A stretch of DNA of 64,000 nucleotides, taken from the NCBI RefSeq assembly GCF_001632365.1, contig NW_024468520.1, forward strand, positions 222,271 to 286,270. Reading direction: 5' to 3'. This stretch comes from Laetiporus sulphureus 93-53. Its lineage: Eukaryota > Basidiomycota > Agaricomycetes > Polyporales > Laetiporaceae. How positions within the stretch are numbered: position 1 is the first letter of the stretch; each line of letters begins with the position of its first letter. The position numbers and the translations under genes are program-made. Of the stretch, positions 44,967 through 56,654 are shown piece by piece. The notes under the pieces are model-generated. The model saw only the letters and a program-made list of their open reading frames with translations, was not told the DNA's origin and made no database searches.

Positions 44967-45179
44967 ATGTCTACAGTCAAGATACTTCTTGTCATCCTGA
45001 GCACAATGCTAGTTGTGTGCTGCGCTGACGACGTCGCTGCAAATGGAGGTGGGTCTGAGCGTTATCCAGCATGATGAATCATTAGCTGAGGATTGTACTA
45101 TCCCACAGGTACTATTTCAAGCGATGGGGTGAACAAGCTTCAACCGCACGGCAAGCGGATCAGACTAGTTGGTTACTGA
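44967..45179 (+). CDS. candidate small secreted peptide, 50 aa
   Basis: Two exons, 44967-45048 and 45109-45179, joined within G|GT by GTGGGT...CCACAG (60 nt, CTGAG branch). The product starts MSTVKILLVILSTMLVVCCA, a convincing signal peptide with likely cleavage near residue 20. A 30-residue mature part follows, with a dibasic KR at 43-44 that would suit Kex2 processing and release of the hexapeptide IRLVGY. There is no Cys in the mature part and no CaaX box, so it is not a lipopeptide pheromone. No family is recognised. Evidence is the TATA box, signal peptide, intron and stop acting together. A chance ORF remains possible. Confidence 0.45.
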
Positions 45180-46855
45180 AGAAAGCACCATCCGGTAAGT
45201 TCACAACATAGGATGGAGTTCTGACTTTTTGCGATGTGTGGCTTATCGTGTTGCGGACCGCCTGCAGTGACTCCAGTGCAGAAGAAACATAGAACGTGCC
45301 ATACTCTCAATGAGATGTGGTCCTTCAAGTTAATTCATACCCTTAGTCGCGCTCTCATTGCTATCTTGTATGCCACGAAAATACACAACGAGTTGCATCA
45401 GTGCAGCAGTTTCGTGACCGCTAACAGGCTACAGACAAAATCGAACTTCGTGCATGAGGATTGAAGATGCTCAGGTACTGGTGGGACGTACGCAACACCG
45501 TCCTCAGCATCCTTTTCGTAGTTCTTCCGACAGCACCAAGTATAACCTGTCGCAAGGCCGGCGGTCGAACCCGGCATTCTGATCGTCGGATCTAGATTCA
45601 TAATTATAAGCAAGTTGTTTCCCGCCACCAGTGTTCCGAACACAGCCTTTCCGCCACATAGACAGCACGAATTGAGTTGACGAACGGGAAGTGCAGGGTA
45701 CGGCATCTGCAGAGACACGACGCCGTTAGCCAAGGACCACCCGGTTCTTCACGACAACACCCGGTCAAAGAGGTATCGATCGACACGCCTCAACCCAAAT
45801 CCGGACAGCCACCTTCCGAGACGCGCAAGCTGAGCGCTGGCTCGGAAGCCTGAGTGAGACAGGTGTCGCAAATGAAGTGATACGAGCAATGTGAAAGGGA
45901 AGTACGTCTGAGATAGGAAACTGGTTCACAATAGACAGAATGTTCGTCAAGTTTTTAGCGAAATGGCCGGACCATGCGTTTCAGGGGCGGGAACCAAACA
46001 GAAGTTATTGATCAATCCGATCAAATGTGGACCGCGAGGCCACGTGGAGCCTTCCTTCGCTCGCCGGAATCTGCACGGATTCTCTCGTTCAGCATGCGAT
46101 TGGCGGCGCAATGGTGAGAAGAAAGCGGAAATGACCGCCATTACGAATAGTCGTCCGTTACCGTCGGTGCTCACGCTAAACCTGCATGTTGCGAGCCTCC
46201 GATGTGTCATGCCAAATTTCATGGAATAGATGCTCACCGTAGCGCCCGCGTCAGCAACGAGTTCACGTCCACGCGCAGAACGGAATTTCAAGCCCATGCC
46301 TCATGCACATGGGCCGCCGCAGCATGAAAATTATCATGATTGTTTCATCCTTCTCTTGCATCCATCCATTGGCGATCGATATCTGAGCCAGCTCCTGTGC
46401 ACGTTCCCAAATAGACATCACTGAATACCTGACTCCTTGTGCCTTGGCTACTGCTTTGAGCGGCAATGAAGGTGACGAACAGCCTCGGGGACCGGTAAAG
46501 CCTGTGCACATCATCTCCGAGATGGCATCAATCAAGGTAGGCTTGCCCAAGCACCCATGTACTAGCCTGCGGAACTTCGAGTGAATTGTCTTGTGTGGAG
46601 ACGGGTGACTCCATATACGCGAGTACGCGGTTTACGCGCATAGGCCACCATATGGCGCGCCAACGATCCGGAGGCTGGGGGCACCATCACGCTCACATTT
46701 CAGTCGCCGTGGAAATCGCGTGTCCAGAAATCCTAATATCTGGCGCTGTGCATCACGGTGATCACGCCCGGTGTGTAGTACAATCTCCCTCTATAGCGCG
46801 CATGTGGTATCCACCCTACCCACGCGTATCCGAAGCCGTGACCGACTCGACGACT
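45180..46855. other. intergenic, no gene recognised
   Basis: About 1.7 kb between the peptide candidate and the BAG gene. Frames such as 45398-45733 (-) and 45947-46297 (-) were examined but show no motif. No repeat or RNA gene seen. Confidence 0.45.
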
Positions 46856-48893
46856 CTACGTCCTCGCCTCCGCCGGCTTGCGAGTGCGCGCGCGCCAACC
46901 ACCATCCAGTCGATCGAGCAGCGCCTGCACTTCGCGCACCGCACCCTTGCGTTCCTGCCGCGCCTCCTCCCACTCGCCCTCGGCCGTGACCGCGTCTAGC
47001 CGAAGGAGCACCTGCAGGAGCAGCTCGCCCAGCCGGGCGTGTTCCTGTTCAAGATCGGGGTTCCGTCCGCCCAATTGCTCCTGGTTGCTCGCGCTCTGTG
47101 GCTTCGCTTTTGTTGCAGGCGCCGGTGGCTGCACACCCTCGTTTGGTAAGGATGTCGAGTCGAGCGCATTGAGGAAGTGGTCGACGTCGGGCTTGAGCGT
47201 CTGCCGCACCGCGTCGAGCTCGCCACGGATCTGCGCGACAGTGTTGGCCTCGGTGCGCTCCTTCGCCTTGCCATGGTGCTTGTGCGCCTTGTGGTGGGGA
47301 TGCGCAGGCAGCGGGTCGTTCCCGCCCACAAGCGCGATTGTCGAGTTGGGCTTGATGCCATACGCGGATACTGCACGTCAGGAGGCGTCAGTGCCTTGAT
47401 GTGAAGAGATACGATGGAAATGGGGACGACGACGCATATGTGATGGCAGGGAAGACGGGACGCGATGACGAACTCAGTGGAGAAGCAGGGCAGGGCACGA
47501 AGGTTGCGGAACATTTAGATGGCGCATCGCTCTGTGCTGCAAGGAAGGACAGAACACTGCCCAACGTGAGCGCGATATGACGTCAGGCTATCTCAGGGTA
47601 ACGAGACCGAACGAGGTGAAGATACGTGGCAGAGGACATGACACGCTGCCTCACAGCTCCGGCCGCCCAGTTGAAGGAAAGAGAGGCTGGGAGCTCAAAT
47701 TTGAGTTCAGCACGGTGGAGCTAGCGAGTCGCTGAATGCGATCCTTAGATGGAATCGCCATGGTGTTCGACATCCTTCTCGGCAGATTTTCAGGGCGCAA
47801 AACACGCTGGAACTAACTATCATTCTCACCCCGCAGGGCAAAAAAGTACCGATCTTTATGCAGAACACGCATCGGATATAGCTTGATAACTCCACCCTTT
47901 CCTATCGAGAAACTGGGTTTTTGGAAAGGCCTGTTGAGCATGGGATATTTTTGCCTGAGCCCCGCGCCTAGAGGCTCCGGAATGAGGAGATGTAACAAAC
48001 TCCCCATATATAGGGAACCGGTACTTTCCGTGCAACATCAATCTGAGGATGCAAGACATGACCACACATGAACTGAGCCTGCACGAGCCTGGTAGACTCG
48101 AGCAAATGGATACCACGCGTGCCCAAGAAGCGTGCTGTCTGAAATTATCCTCGCGCCTGCAATCCACATTGGTTCCTGGGCGCGTCCTAATCCGGGGAAG
48201 ATGCGAGACGAACGCGGCACCAGCGGCTACGCTCGTGGCGACATGCCTGAAGGCGCAACAGAAACGCAACCGCACGAGAAGCAGCGTGCCGCACATGCTG
48301 TCTGATCACAGCACGGACACAAAAAGACGCTCCACAACATCAAGGAACAGAACTCGAAGAGAACGTGCAAGGGAGATGAACGGAACTTACTCGAGGCATT
48401 CTCATCCTTCATAACGGCGCCAGCGTGAACGAGCTTAAAAGTTTGCGGGGGAAGCTGGGTGTACTCGGCGAGGACGCGGCGAACCTCGCCCAGCTTGGTA
48501 TCTGGTGGGGGAAGGGCGAAGTGCAGCCTGGGCAGGCGTGTGCGCGTTGGGGTGGCGCATACGTACGGGGCAGGGCAGACGCGTATAGATAGCCATATAT
48601 GACGGTCGCATTGAGATGAAGCAGATATAGCAATCAAGCGCGATGAAGAGAGATACGCAGAACGCGACGTGGAGGACGATACGTCAGAACGGTGCAACGA
48701 AGACTGTAGGTCGTGGTGCGCACCTCTCCCTGCCCCATTTCACGACATAGCTCATGGAATGCTTCTTGCTGCTTCGAGACGTGGTGACTTGCCTTGCGTG
48801 AACGTATGCGACGCGGAAGAGGATGAGGAGGGTGGGGATCGCTACAAGCACAAACGCCGGGTGAGCTTGCACAGCTCCGGCTGAGGCGAGCAT
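46856..48893 (-). CDS. membrane-anchored Ubl-BAG domain Hsp70 co-chaperone
   Basis: Three exons: 48893-48724, 48527-48391, 47370-46856; 273 aa. The N-terminus carries one membrane segment (PAFVLVAIPTLLILFRVAYV). A ubiquitin-like domain follows (YVVKWGRERLHFALPPPDT, LAEYTQLPPQTFKLVHAGAV, then KDENASISAYGIKPNSTIAL), then a His-rich linker (HPHHKAHKHHGK). A C-terminal helical BAG domain spans about residues 140-260 (VAQIRGELDAVRQTLKPDVDHF, with the final helix EVQALLDRLDGGW). BAG domains release nucleotide from Hsp70. The N-terminal anchor recalls yeast Snl1 of the ER and nuclear envelope. Intron 2 (48390-47371) is about 1,020 nt and splits the Ubl domain; intron 1 is 196 nt. Divergent from the MAPKK gene. 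Confidence 0.85.
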
Positions 48894-49298
48894 CAGAGCA
48901 TACCGAGGGCAAGTGAGGAGAGCAGGGCGGGCGACGACAGCGTGGAGATGCGCGGGGGGTGAGGAGACGGTATTCGCCACGTTGCGATGCTCGAGAGTCC
49001 AGGAAGCGGGATTGTGGCTGAGGTATAAGCTCCGCTTCAAGAAGCGAAAAGAGGGATCATCGGGAGATGAAAGTCAGAATCGTCGGAGCGGTTCGGCATG
49101 CGGCAGAGGCTGTGGCTGATGCCGCAGCGAACGGGCATTTTTCAAAGTGCAATCTATTCGCCGATCGCTAAGACCCGTTTATAATCCTCCTCGGTTTCGC
49201 TCTTTCTTTCCGTCCTCCGCACGCTACTCATCTCTGCTTTCCACCTTCCCCTCTTCCTCTTCCTCTCCCTCGTTCCCTCTCCTCTCCCCGCCAACGCT
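48894..49298. promoter_or_regulatory. divergent promoter region, BAG gene / MAPKK gene
   Basis: 405 bp between two divergent start codons. A long pyrimidine-rich tract (about 49195-49290, CTCTTTC/CCTCTTCC type) directly precedes the MAPKK ATG, as is common around fungal transcription starts. Confidence 0.5.
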
Positions 49299-51456
49299 AT
49301 GTCCGACCCCATCTCCTCCAAAGATGGCGCCCTCGCCCGCCCACAGAGCTCCGTCCAGTCCCGACCACCGGCCCCTATGCAGTCTACTCGTTCTGTCGCC
49401 GGACTCCTCAACAGTCGCCGAGCACTCGGTTCCACTCCCATCCCGCCCTCACTTCAGGCAAAGGTGGCCGCCGTAAGTACTCCATCGCCCGTCGGCATCG
49501 CTATCGCTCACAATCGCATGCATCCGTCTCTGATCTCATGTAGTTCGCGCAGCGAGGCCAGCAGTCTCAAAATCACAATTCCGTCGACGGCGCTGCCGCA
49601 GTGCTTGCGCGTGCATCCATTCAGGACCGTCCGGGCATGCCACCACCTCCCTCGTTCCGTCCATCCACATCGTCCCCCGGTCCCGCCCGCCCCGGCGCGC
49701 CTGTCGGCCTTGCTGCGCGTCGTAATCTGAAGGTCGGCTTGCCGAAGCTCAGCCCGAACGATGTGCCGGGCGGACTTCACCTCCCGCCAGTCGGTGCTGG
49801 CCCCCAGGGCGCGGGTTTGGGTGTTGGACGACCTATCATGGACGACGAGCCTAGACGGCCCTCGCAATCCAATAGCTTTTCCACTCCGTTCTCGAATTTC
49901 GGGAGAATAGTGTGCGTCCAATTCACTCTAACTCCGTCTAATCTCTCCATTCCCTGCTGACGCATTCTGCTTTCTGACCTTATAACGCGGTGGTCCGATC
50001 GCGATCTTGGTGTCTCGAATGGTGTCTGGGACTATTGCTGGACCGTCATGGGCCATCAGTGACCCCTCAGGAGCGCTTAACTTCAATGGAAAGGCCGTCT
50101 TACATGCGTCCGGGGTGAACTTTAGCAATGGCTCGTCATTCGCGATCAACATGACCCAGCTACAGCTCGAAGACGAGCTCGGCAAGGGCGCATATGGTAC
50201 CGTGAAGAAGGTTCTCCATAAGCCCACAAATGTTGCAATGGCTATGAAGGTATGTTCTGGCTTGCATAATCAATGCAATCGGTTTCTGATGTGACATTGT
50301 CGACTCGTAGGAGATTCGCCTTGAACTAGACGACTCCAAACTCAACGCCATCATCATGGAGCTTGACATTCTCCACCGAGCAGTAGCGCCAGAGATTGTT
50401 GAGTTCTATGGGGCATTCTTCATCGAATCGTACGCCGCAACCATCTATTCAGTGAGTTGCCTGTGGTGCTTACTTCTCGCACAGGTGTGTATATTATTGC
50501 ATGGAGTACATGGACGCTGGATCGTTAGATAAGCTTCAAGGTGCTGGAGTGCCGGAAGATGTACTAGGACGCATCACGGGGAGTATGGTCCGCGGACTGA
50601 AGTTCCTGAAGGACGAGCTTCAAATTATCCATCGCGGTATGTGCTATCTTTACGACCGTCGGTGCCTTTTACAAAGGAGACACGGTACCGGATTCCGGGT
50701 CGCTGACACGTCGGCTCAGACGTGAAGCCTACGAATGTGCTAGTGAATCGCAAGGGTCAAATCAAGTTGTGCGATTTCGGTGTATCAGGACAACTTGAAA
50801 AGTCACTCGCGAAGACGAATATTGGATGCCAGAGTTATATGGCGGTATGTTCAACGGATCAGTGGATGTTGTTTCGCTCTTACTCATGTGACTATTTGCC
50901 CTCTTTCGCCACATATTTCTTTGAATCATGTCACGCCTGGGCTCTCACCATTAGCCCGAGCGCATCAAAGGCGAATCGCAAAACAATGTTGCCACATATA
51001 CTGTCTCCTCCGACGTCTGGTCGTTGGGTCTCTCGATGATCGAGATGGCGATAGGGCGGTACCCGTATCCGCCGGAGACGTATGCCAACGTGTTTGCACA
51101 ACTTACTGCAATTGTGCACGGTGATGCTCCAGAGCTTCCGGAAACATACTCGGAAATCAGCAGGGACTTCGTGGCGCGGTGTTTGCATAAAGTCCCAGAG
51201 ATGAGGGCCACGTACGCGGAGTTGCTGGTGAGTATCCTAAATGTTTCCTATCTGACTTCATTCAGGCGTGCAGTCATGAGTGTGCCTTGCTGACATCCAC
51301 GTACAGGATCACCCATTTATGCAACAGGATCGTGAACGGGAAGTTGACATGCCGAAATGGGTCGAGCAAGCGCTCGAACATCGCGACAAGAAGCTTGCAA
51401 TAGAACGACAGCAGAAGTCGGTGCAGGATGGCACCTCCGTTCCGCCACCATCATAA
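49299..51456 (+). CDS. PBS2: MAP kinase kinase, Pbs2 type (HOG pathway)
   Basis: Eight exons: 49299-49472, 49544-49911, 50060-50249, 50311-50429, 50485-50636, 50720-50844, 50955-51227, 51307-51456; 516 aa. A long disordered Pro/Ser-rich N-terminus, typical of Pbs2, is followed by [20 protein letters not shown], then the kinase domain: [12 protein letters not shown] glycine loop, MAMK (Lys244), [27 protein letters not shown] (about residue 333), DFG at 353-355 and activation loop SLAKT (Ser363, Thr367) where the MAPKKK phosphorylates. The C-terminus is Lys/Glu/Gln-rich. Pbs2 activates Hog1 in osmotic and oxidative stress and can act as a scaffold. The conserved block before the kinase domain separates it from Ste7- and Mkk1-type kinases. 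Confidence 0.93.
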
Positions 51457-52613
51457 CTGCTCAGAATACCACCTTTTGCCGTCGCCTATAGGACGCGACG
51501 TCCCATGCCCTCATATAGATTGTTAAGGAACCTGATCGTGGCCCAAGACACCAAAATATGCGGGCAAGCGTCAAAGGGGCAGGCTCTTGTACTCGGTTTC
51601 ACTCATTGTGTGGGACGCGACATCGTTCTGTCCTTGTTGTCACATCTTGCTGTTCTCCGCTTGCCGTTCTCCGCTTGCCTGCGTCTCCTGCCGGACACTC
51701 GGCGAATACGCGAATTCGATAGTCCATGTCGCCGTCCTCACCTGTGCCAGCCCTCCTCCGACCTGCTCTGTCATACTCAGCATATGCCTTTCGGAGGGGT
51801 CATTGAAAAGCATCATGGGTTGTTTCTGCGGAGAATTAGGGAGTAAGGAACGCGAATTCGGAGAGCGTATGTATATCGACGAGGTTTGCTAGGACGGACG
51901 GAACGGAAGTTGTTAATCACATCGAATGATGTGTTGGGACATGCAGACATTGATTGAAGCATCTTTGCCCACAAGCCCAGCCCATAATATTGTGCGTTGG
52001 AAATTCTTTCGCGAACCCGGTAGACACTGCTGCCACCGCCTCCTCATAGCCACTCCTAGTTGTACCATTCATCACCATCATCATGTCAGGACACATTGCC
52101 TGCGGGCGGGCGGGCAGTCAGTATACACGAACCTCACCATGATCCTCTGCTTAGCACATCATTATTTTCCCCTCTTAAGTACTGTATTAGCACTGCGGAA
52201 GCTCCGTCGCTGTAGTATGCTGTCTTCGGTGCCGCTCCACATACACGAATGGGCGCGTCGCGACCTGCCATCTGTTGCATTGTATCCTTACGCATACTGT
52301 AACACACACCCAGTATCGTACTGATCTTCCAGGACTGCTGTGACTGTCTTGTCTCGTCTCTGCGGGACCAATGCACGAGTTGACTCGCTCTCCCGGACCC
52401 GCTCGTCTGGCCAGCGCTTAAGACGCGACGCGACGCGTTGCGATACGTGCACGTGACCGAGACAACCTGGCGTCAGTGACACGTACGCTTGTCGCCTTAC
52501 ACCCGTCGCCACATTGCAGAGTTTCCCGCACGACATCCCTCTGCACTGCCGTCGACAGTCTCGTGCTACCTTGACATCTCTCGTAGTCGAAACCTCCCTC
52601 CCAGCACGACCAA
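51457..52613. other. intergenic, no gene recognised
   Basis: About 1.15 kb between the MAPKK stop and GOT1. Frames are short and overlapping. No RNA gene or repeat found. Confidence 0.5.
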
Positions 52614-53315
52614 ATGTGGCTCTCAGATGGACAGAGTGCGCCATCCTGCTTTACGGTACTGGATATGCCCTGATGCCTACGAACATATGATGCTCTAGAA
52701 ATCGGCGTTGCGCTCACCTCCTTCGGCGTGCTGTTCATGTTCCTAGGCGTGCTCCTATTCTTCGACGGCGCACTTCTGGCACTAGGAAACGTGAGTGGAT
52801 AATCCCTCTGGCAGAATCTCGACCGAGGCCGTGTTCCGCGGAGACGCACTAGCAGGATGAGTGACCACGTTGCCTATCTACCTAGGTCTTGTTCCTCGCA
52901 GGGGTGACCCTCATTATCGGACCTCACAAAACCGTCACCTTTTTCGCGCGGAAGCAGAAACTCCGCGGCACAATGTGCTTCTTGGGAGGCATATTGCTCG
53001 TCTTCATCAAATGGCCGTTTATCGGCGTGATTGTGGAGACATTGGGATTTCTGAATTTGTTTGGGTATGTGTCGCTTTCCCTGACCCGTTTTTTAAACTT
53101 TTGGTCGAAAACATACATCCTGATGTCTCTTAATGCAGAGACTTTTTTCCTGTTGTGTTGACATTTCTCCGACAACTGCCTGTGATAGGGCATGTCCTAT
53201 CACTTCCATATATCCGCAATGTGCGTATTGTTGTCTTATTCTATTTTCAGGGGCTCGCTAATTATGAAGATAGGTGGCAGATCGGATAGCAGGTTCGCGA
53301 ACATCGATTGTATAA
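52614..53315 (+). CDS. GOT1: vesicle transport protein GOT1
   Basis: Five exons: 52614-52635, 52699-52790, 52886-53064, 53139-53220, 53274-53315; 138 aa, the same length as yeast Got1. Four membrane segments are seen: [71 protein letters not shown]. The start MWLSDGQK and end [11 protein letters not shown] are typical. Got1 is a Golgi/ER tetraspan protein that helps COPII vesicle budding and fusion. The first exon is 22 nt, and the last 42 nt. The last intron (53221-53273) contains an internal TTTTCAG, but only the downstream GATAG acceptor gives the conserved C-terminus. Confidence 0.95.
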
Positions 53316-54658
53316 CATCATATTCTACATTCTCCGATCTCGGCGCGTCTATGCAGTCATTATTTCTGATCGGCATTGTTCTGGCGTCTCATCCAGTCCG
53401 AAACACAGCAACTCGGCTGTACTTCCATCACCTCTATGCTTTGCCTTCAGTGAGCTCTTGGCAAAGTAGACCTTGCCGCAAATGGCTCCTTTTCATAGCT
53501 CCATAGGCGCTGAATACTCTGCCTTATCGTTCATCGCGGCAGCCCATAGCGCGCTGCCGTGATCTAGGCGTGCTTTACGAAACATCGGGCGTCGGCGACC
53601 TCAACGCAAATCGAAATTTCCTCGGTTTCCATACGAAGCGTGTGGAATTTCGGTGATCACGGATACAGTCAAATGCACGACAAAATGTAGCGGCAAAACC
53701 TTCACCGGCAACGTGCGTTCAGGTCAATGCGTTAAGCTCTCTCCTTTATTTCGCCATATGAGTGCACCTGTGTATCTGGAAGGCACTGAGATGTCCACAC
53801 CTGATTTATGAGTTGAGTTGCACTGTCGGAAATATCACAGATACGACCTGATCGGCACTTCACAAGGAGTCTATCATTCACACAAGGCAAAGACCGCGAA
53901 GGGACGGCTGTACAGGTGATCAGCGATGGATACTTATGCCTAAAACGATAGCGATCAGTGAATCTGTGCTAGCCTTTCGGAATAGAGATGCTAGCGTGCG
54001 TTGAGACACGCATTCCGCTCACGGAGCGCTGCACCAGGAAGTGGCCCGGAGGAGCCTGCTTCAGCCTCAGGCATGTTCTGTGGCGCTTCATGGCACGACG
54101 TCATTTGCTCATAAGTAAACCCTAGTTTTGCTCTTCTGTCCATTTCCTTTGCTATCAAAGCATCAAACATGCGATTCCCGCTTCATCTCCAGGTAGTAGT
54201 GATAGCCTAATTCTGCAGATATCAGACTAACAGATTTTCTATGTCTGGATATTTTTCTCCCAACCGGTCACCAGCGTTCTTATGTGCTAGACTCAATATG
54301 CAAACTTCTCCATCTGGATCACTTCAAGGCATATCTGACTCTATCGTCTCGGCAAGAGACCTCGAGGTCAGTGCGGTGTAGAAGTCCCACGATGCTTACA
54401 GCTCAATGACAAAAGATGGCATGAGGACATCCGCCACTGAAAGGCTCTTGCACAGCATTACTTATCAGCGTCTTGCTTTTCTTTCCAATTGTGTTGCCCG
54501 GGTATCATGGAGGTCTTTAACCATCATCTAGACGATATGAAACATCGTGCGACCGCTTAAGCTCGGTGCGGTGGTTCATGTTTTAAACGTTGAGCACACA
54601 GCCAAACTGACGGGGCCCCCCTGCAGCAGTTTGCATGAGATATGAAAATGTTCTTCGG
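53316..54658. other. gene-poor stretch upstream of the terpene synthase
   Basis: About 1.35 kb with few long open frames on either strand. No cytochrome P450 or other tailoring gene is found here. Nothing supportable seen. Confidence 0.5.
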
Positions 54659-54666
54659 TATAAATA
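54659..54666 (+). promoter_or_regulatory. TATA box of the terpene synthase gene
   Basis: TATAAATA about 65 bp upstream of the ATG at 54727, predicting a leader of about 35-40 nt. Confidence 0.5.
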
Positions 54667-54726
54667 CGTGGCCTGAGGCATTGATGTCGAGCAGCATCAG
54701 ATATCGCTGGGCTCGTCACCCACACA

Positions 54727-56018
54727 ATGCCTTCTTTGCCGATGTTGTATCTCCCCGATACGATGAAGGACTGGCCGTGGCCTAGGAAGATTAATCCATA
54801 CGAAGATGAAGTCAAAGCCCCCTCCATGGAATGGCTCCGCTTCTTCAAAGCCTTTAATCCAAAATCTCAAGTGGCATTCGAGAGGGGTGATTTTGGTAGG
54901 ATTAGGGCCTTACTTTCGAAACCACGTCTCTGATTTCAACCATCATACAGTCCACGCTGCAGCCCTCATATGCCCATGGGGCAACAAGGGTGCGTCCACT
55001 TAACGATCAACGGCTCTGCACTCGTGCTCAGTATTTCACTTGGGTAGAGCAATTGCGCCCCTTCTGCGACCTCATGAACCTGTTCTTTGTCATCGACCAC
55101 TATACCGACTTCGAAGATGCAAGCGACTGTCGTGAATTTACTGACGTTATGATGGATGCATTAGAGAATCCCCATAAACCTCGTCCCAAGGGTGAAGTCG
55201 TTCTCGGAGAAATCACTCGCCAGTAAGCACAGCTTCATCACATATCACGAGGGTGTCGATGGATATGCTTACTTCACAGGTTCTGGGAACTGACAATACA
55301 GACTATCGACATTCTCTCGCAACGCCGGTTCATTGAATGCTTTCGAGCGTATCTTACTGCGGTGGTAGAGGAAGCTGCCGACCGCGAAGACAAAATGATA
55401 CTCTCCTTCGACAAGTACCTTTCGAAGCGCCGAGATACCTCAGGCCCGCGGCCGATTATCGCGTTGTTGGCGTTGGACCTCCCTGACGAGGTCTTCAATC
55501 ATCCCCTGATGGGTCAGATGTCTGACTGTGCAACAGATCTAGTCCTCCTCGATAATGTGAGTAGAAGTTGCTTCCTTCACATATAGAGGGTGTTTGACAT
55601 CATGATTGAAATCTTTTCTTCCAAGGATCTCTTGTCATACAACAAGGAGCGCGCTACGGATGGTGCCCTTCACAACATCGTCACTGTGACCATGCACGAA
55701 TTCGGCATCGACATTGAAGCCGCTATAATGCACGTCGCGCAGTATCACAAGGAGGTCCAAGACAAGTTCATGAAGTGTGTCGAGCTCCTGCCTTCATGGG
55801 ACCACGAACTCGACATGCAAGTCCACGATTACATCGACCGCCTTGCAACCCTGCCACGCGGTATATATGAGTGGCATTTCGAGAACGGACGTTATTTCGG
55901 GAATAGAGCTCACGAGGCTCATAAGACGCGTATGGTGCAGATGCTACCCGATTTCCACCTTGATACAGACCTTCGCAGAGAAAAGATCATCATCCCCCTC
56001 ACTGATGGTGTGGCCTAA
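54727..56018 (+). CDS. sesquiterpene synthase, class I
   Basis: Five exons: 54727-54895, 54951-54989, 55048-55222, 55280-55556, 55626-56018; 350 aa, the usual size of basidiomycete sesquiterpene synthases. These enzymes ionise farnesyl diphosphate with a Mg2+ cluster and cyclise it. The Asp-rich motif is D86-HYT-D90 after [10 protein letters not shown]. The NSE triad is N220-DLL-S224-YNK-E228. The RY pair that contacts pyrophosphate is R309-Y310 (ENGRYFG). The start reads [21 protein letters not shown], a typical N-terminus. The second position of the Asp motif is His rather than the usual Glu/Asn/Asp. The product cannot be predicted. No P450, oxidase or transporter lies within the window's 2 kb on either side. 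Confidence 0.93.
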
Positions 56019-56654
56019 AGGGGCTTGTCCTTGTGGGGTTCGCTCTACTTACGTATAGAGCGATGTTGGCGTTCGTCTCCGAACGTCGTAGGTTGTTAGA
56101 GTTAATTTTCGCCGTCACCATAGGTACATCTCTCCGGTCAGGCTGTATCTTGCTTTGAACGCAGATCGCGGCTTGACAATCTTTCAACGAGACCCGTTCA
56201 TCATGGTCAAATACACTTAGCTTCATGATGCGCATACATGAACTGACGAAGATTGGGGTATCGTGAGCAATTGCAATAAGGACCAATTGTGCACCCTAGT
56301 TATTGTAAGGTTCTCGAGCGACTCTAATAGTCCCTGTGGTAGTTTGTTCTTACTGGCTGTGCACTGTGTGCAGCACTCGTCTGGAACTAATTAATTATCG
56401 GTGAAGCTGAACCACCAAAAGTTCACACATCGCGACATGTCTGTGGCCGCGCTTACTATGTTCGGCGCTCAGCGCCCAGCAGCCGCACCACCCTCGCAGG
56501 GTTAGACGGTCGCCATTCATGAGGTTACACAGTTACTTTACAACAAAAGCCAAACACAGAAAACGATGGCTCGTATTTGTACAACGCATTTCGATGGCTC
56601 GTATTTGCACAACGCATTTCATGGCAGATCAGTTATGTCGCTCTCATTACCAGC
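56019..56654. other. convergent intergenic region
   Basis: About 640 bp between the terpene synthase and the La gene 3' ends. It includes a short near-direct repeat of an ATGGCTCGTATTTG(T/C)ACAACGCATTTC unit around 56565-56620. No gene seen. Confidence 0.5.
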
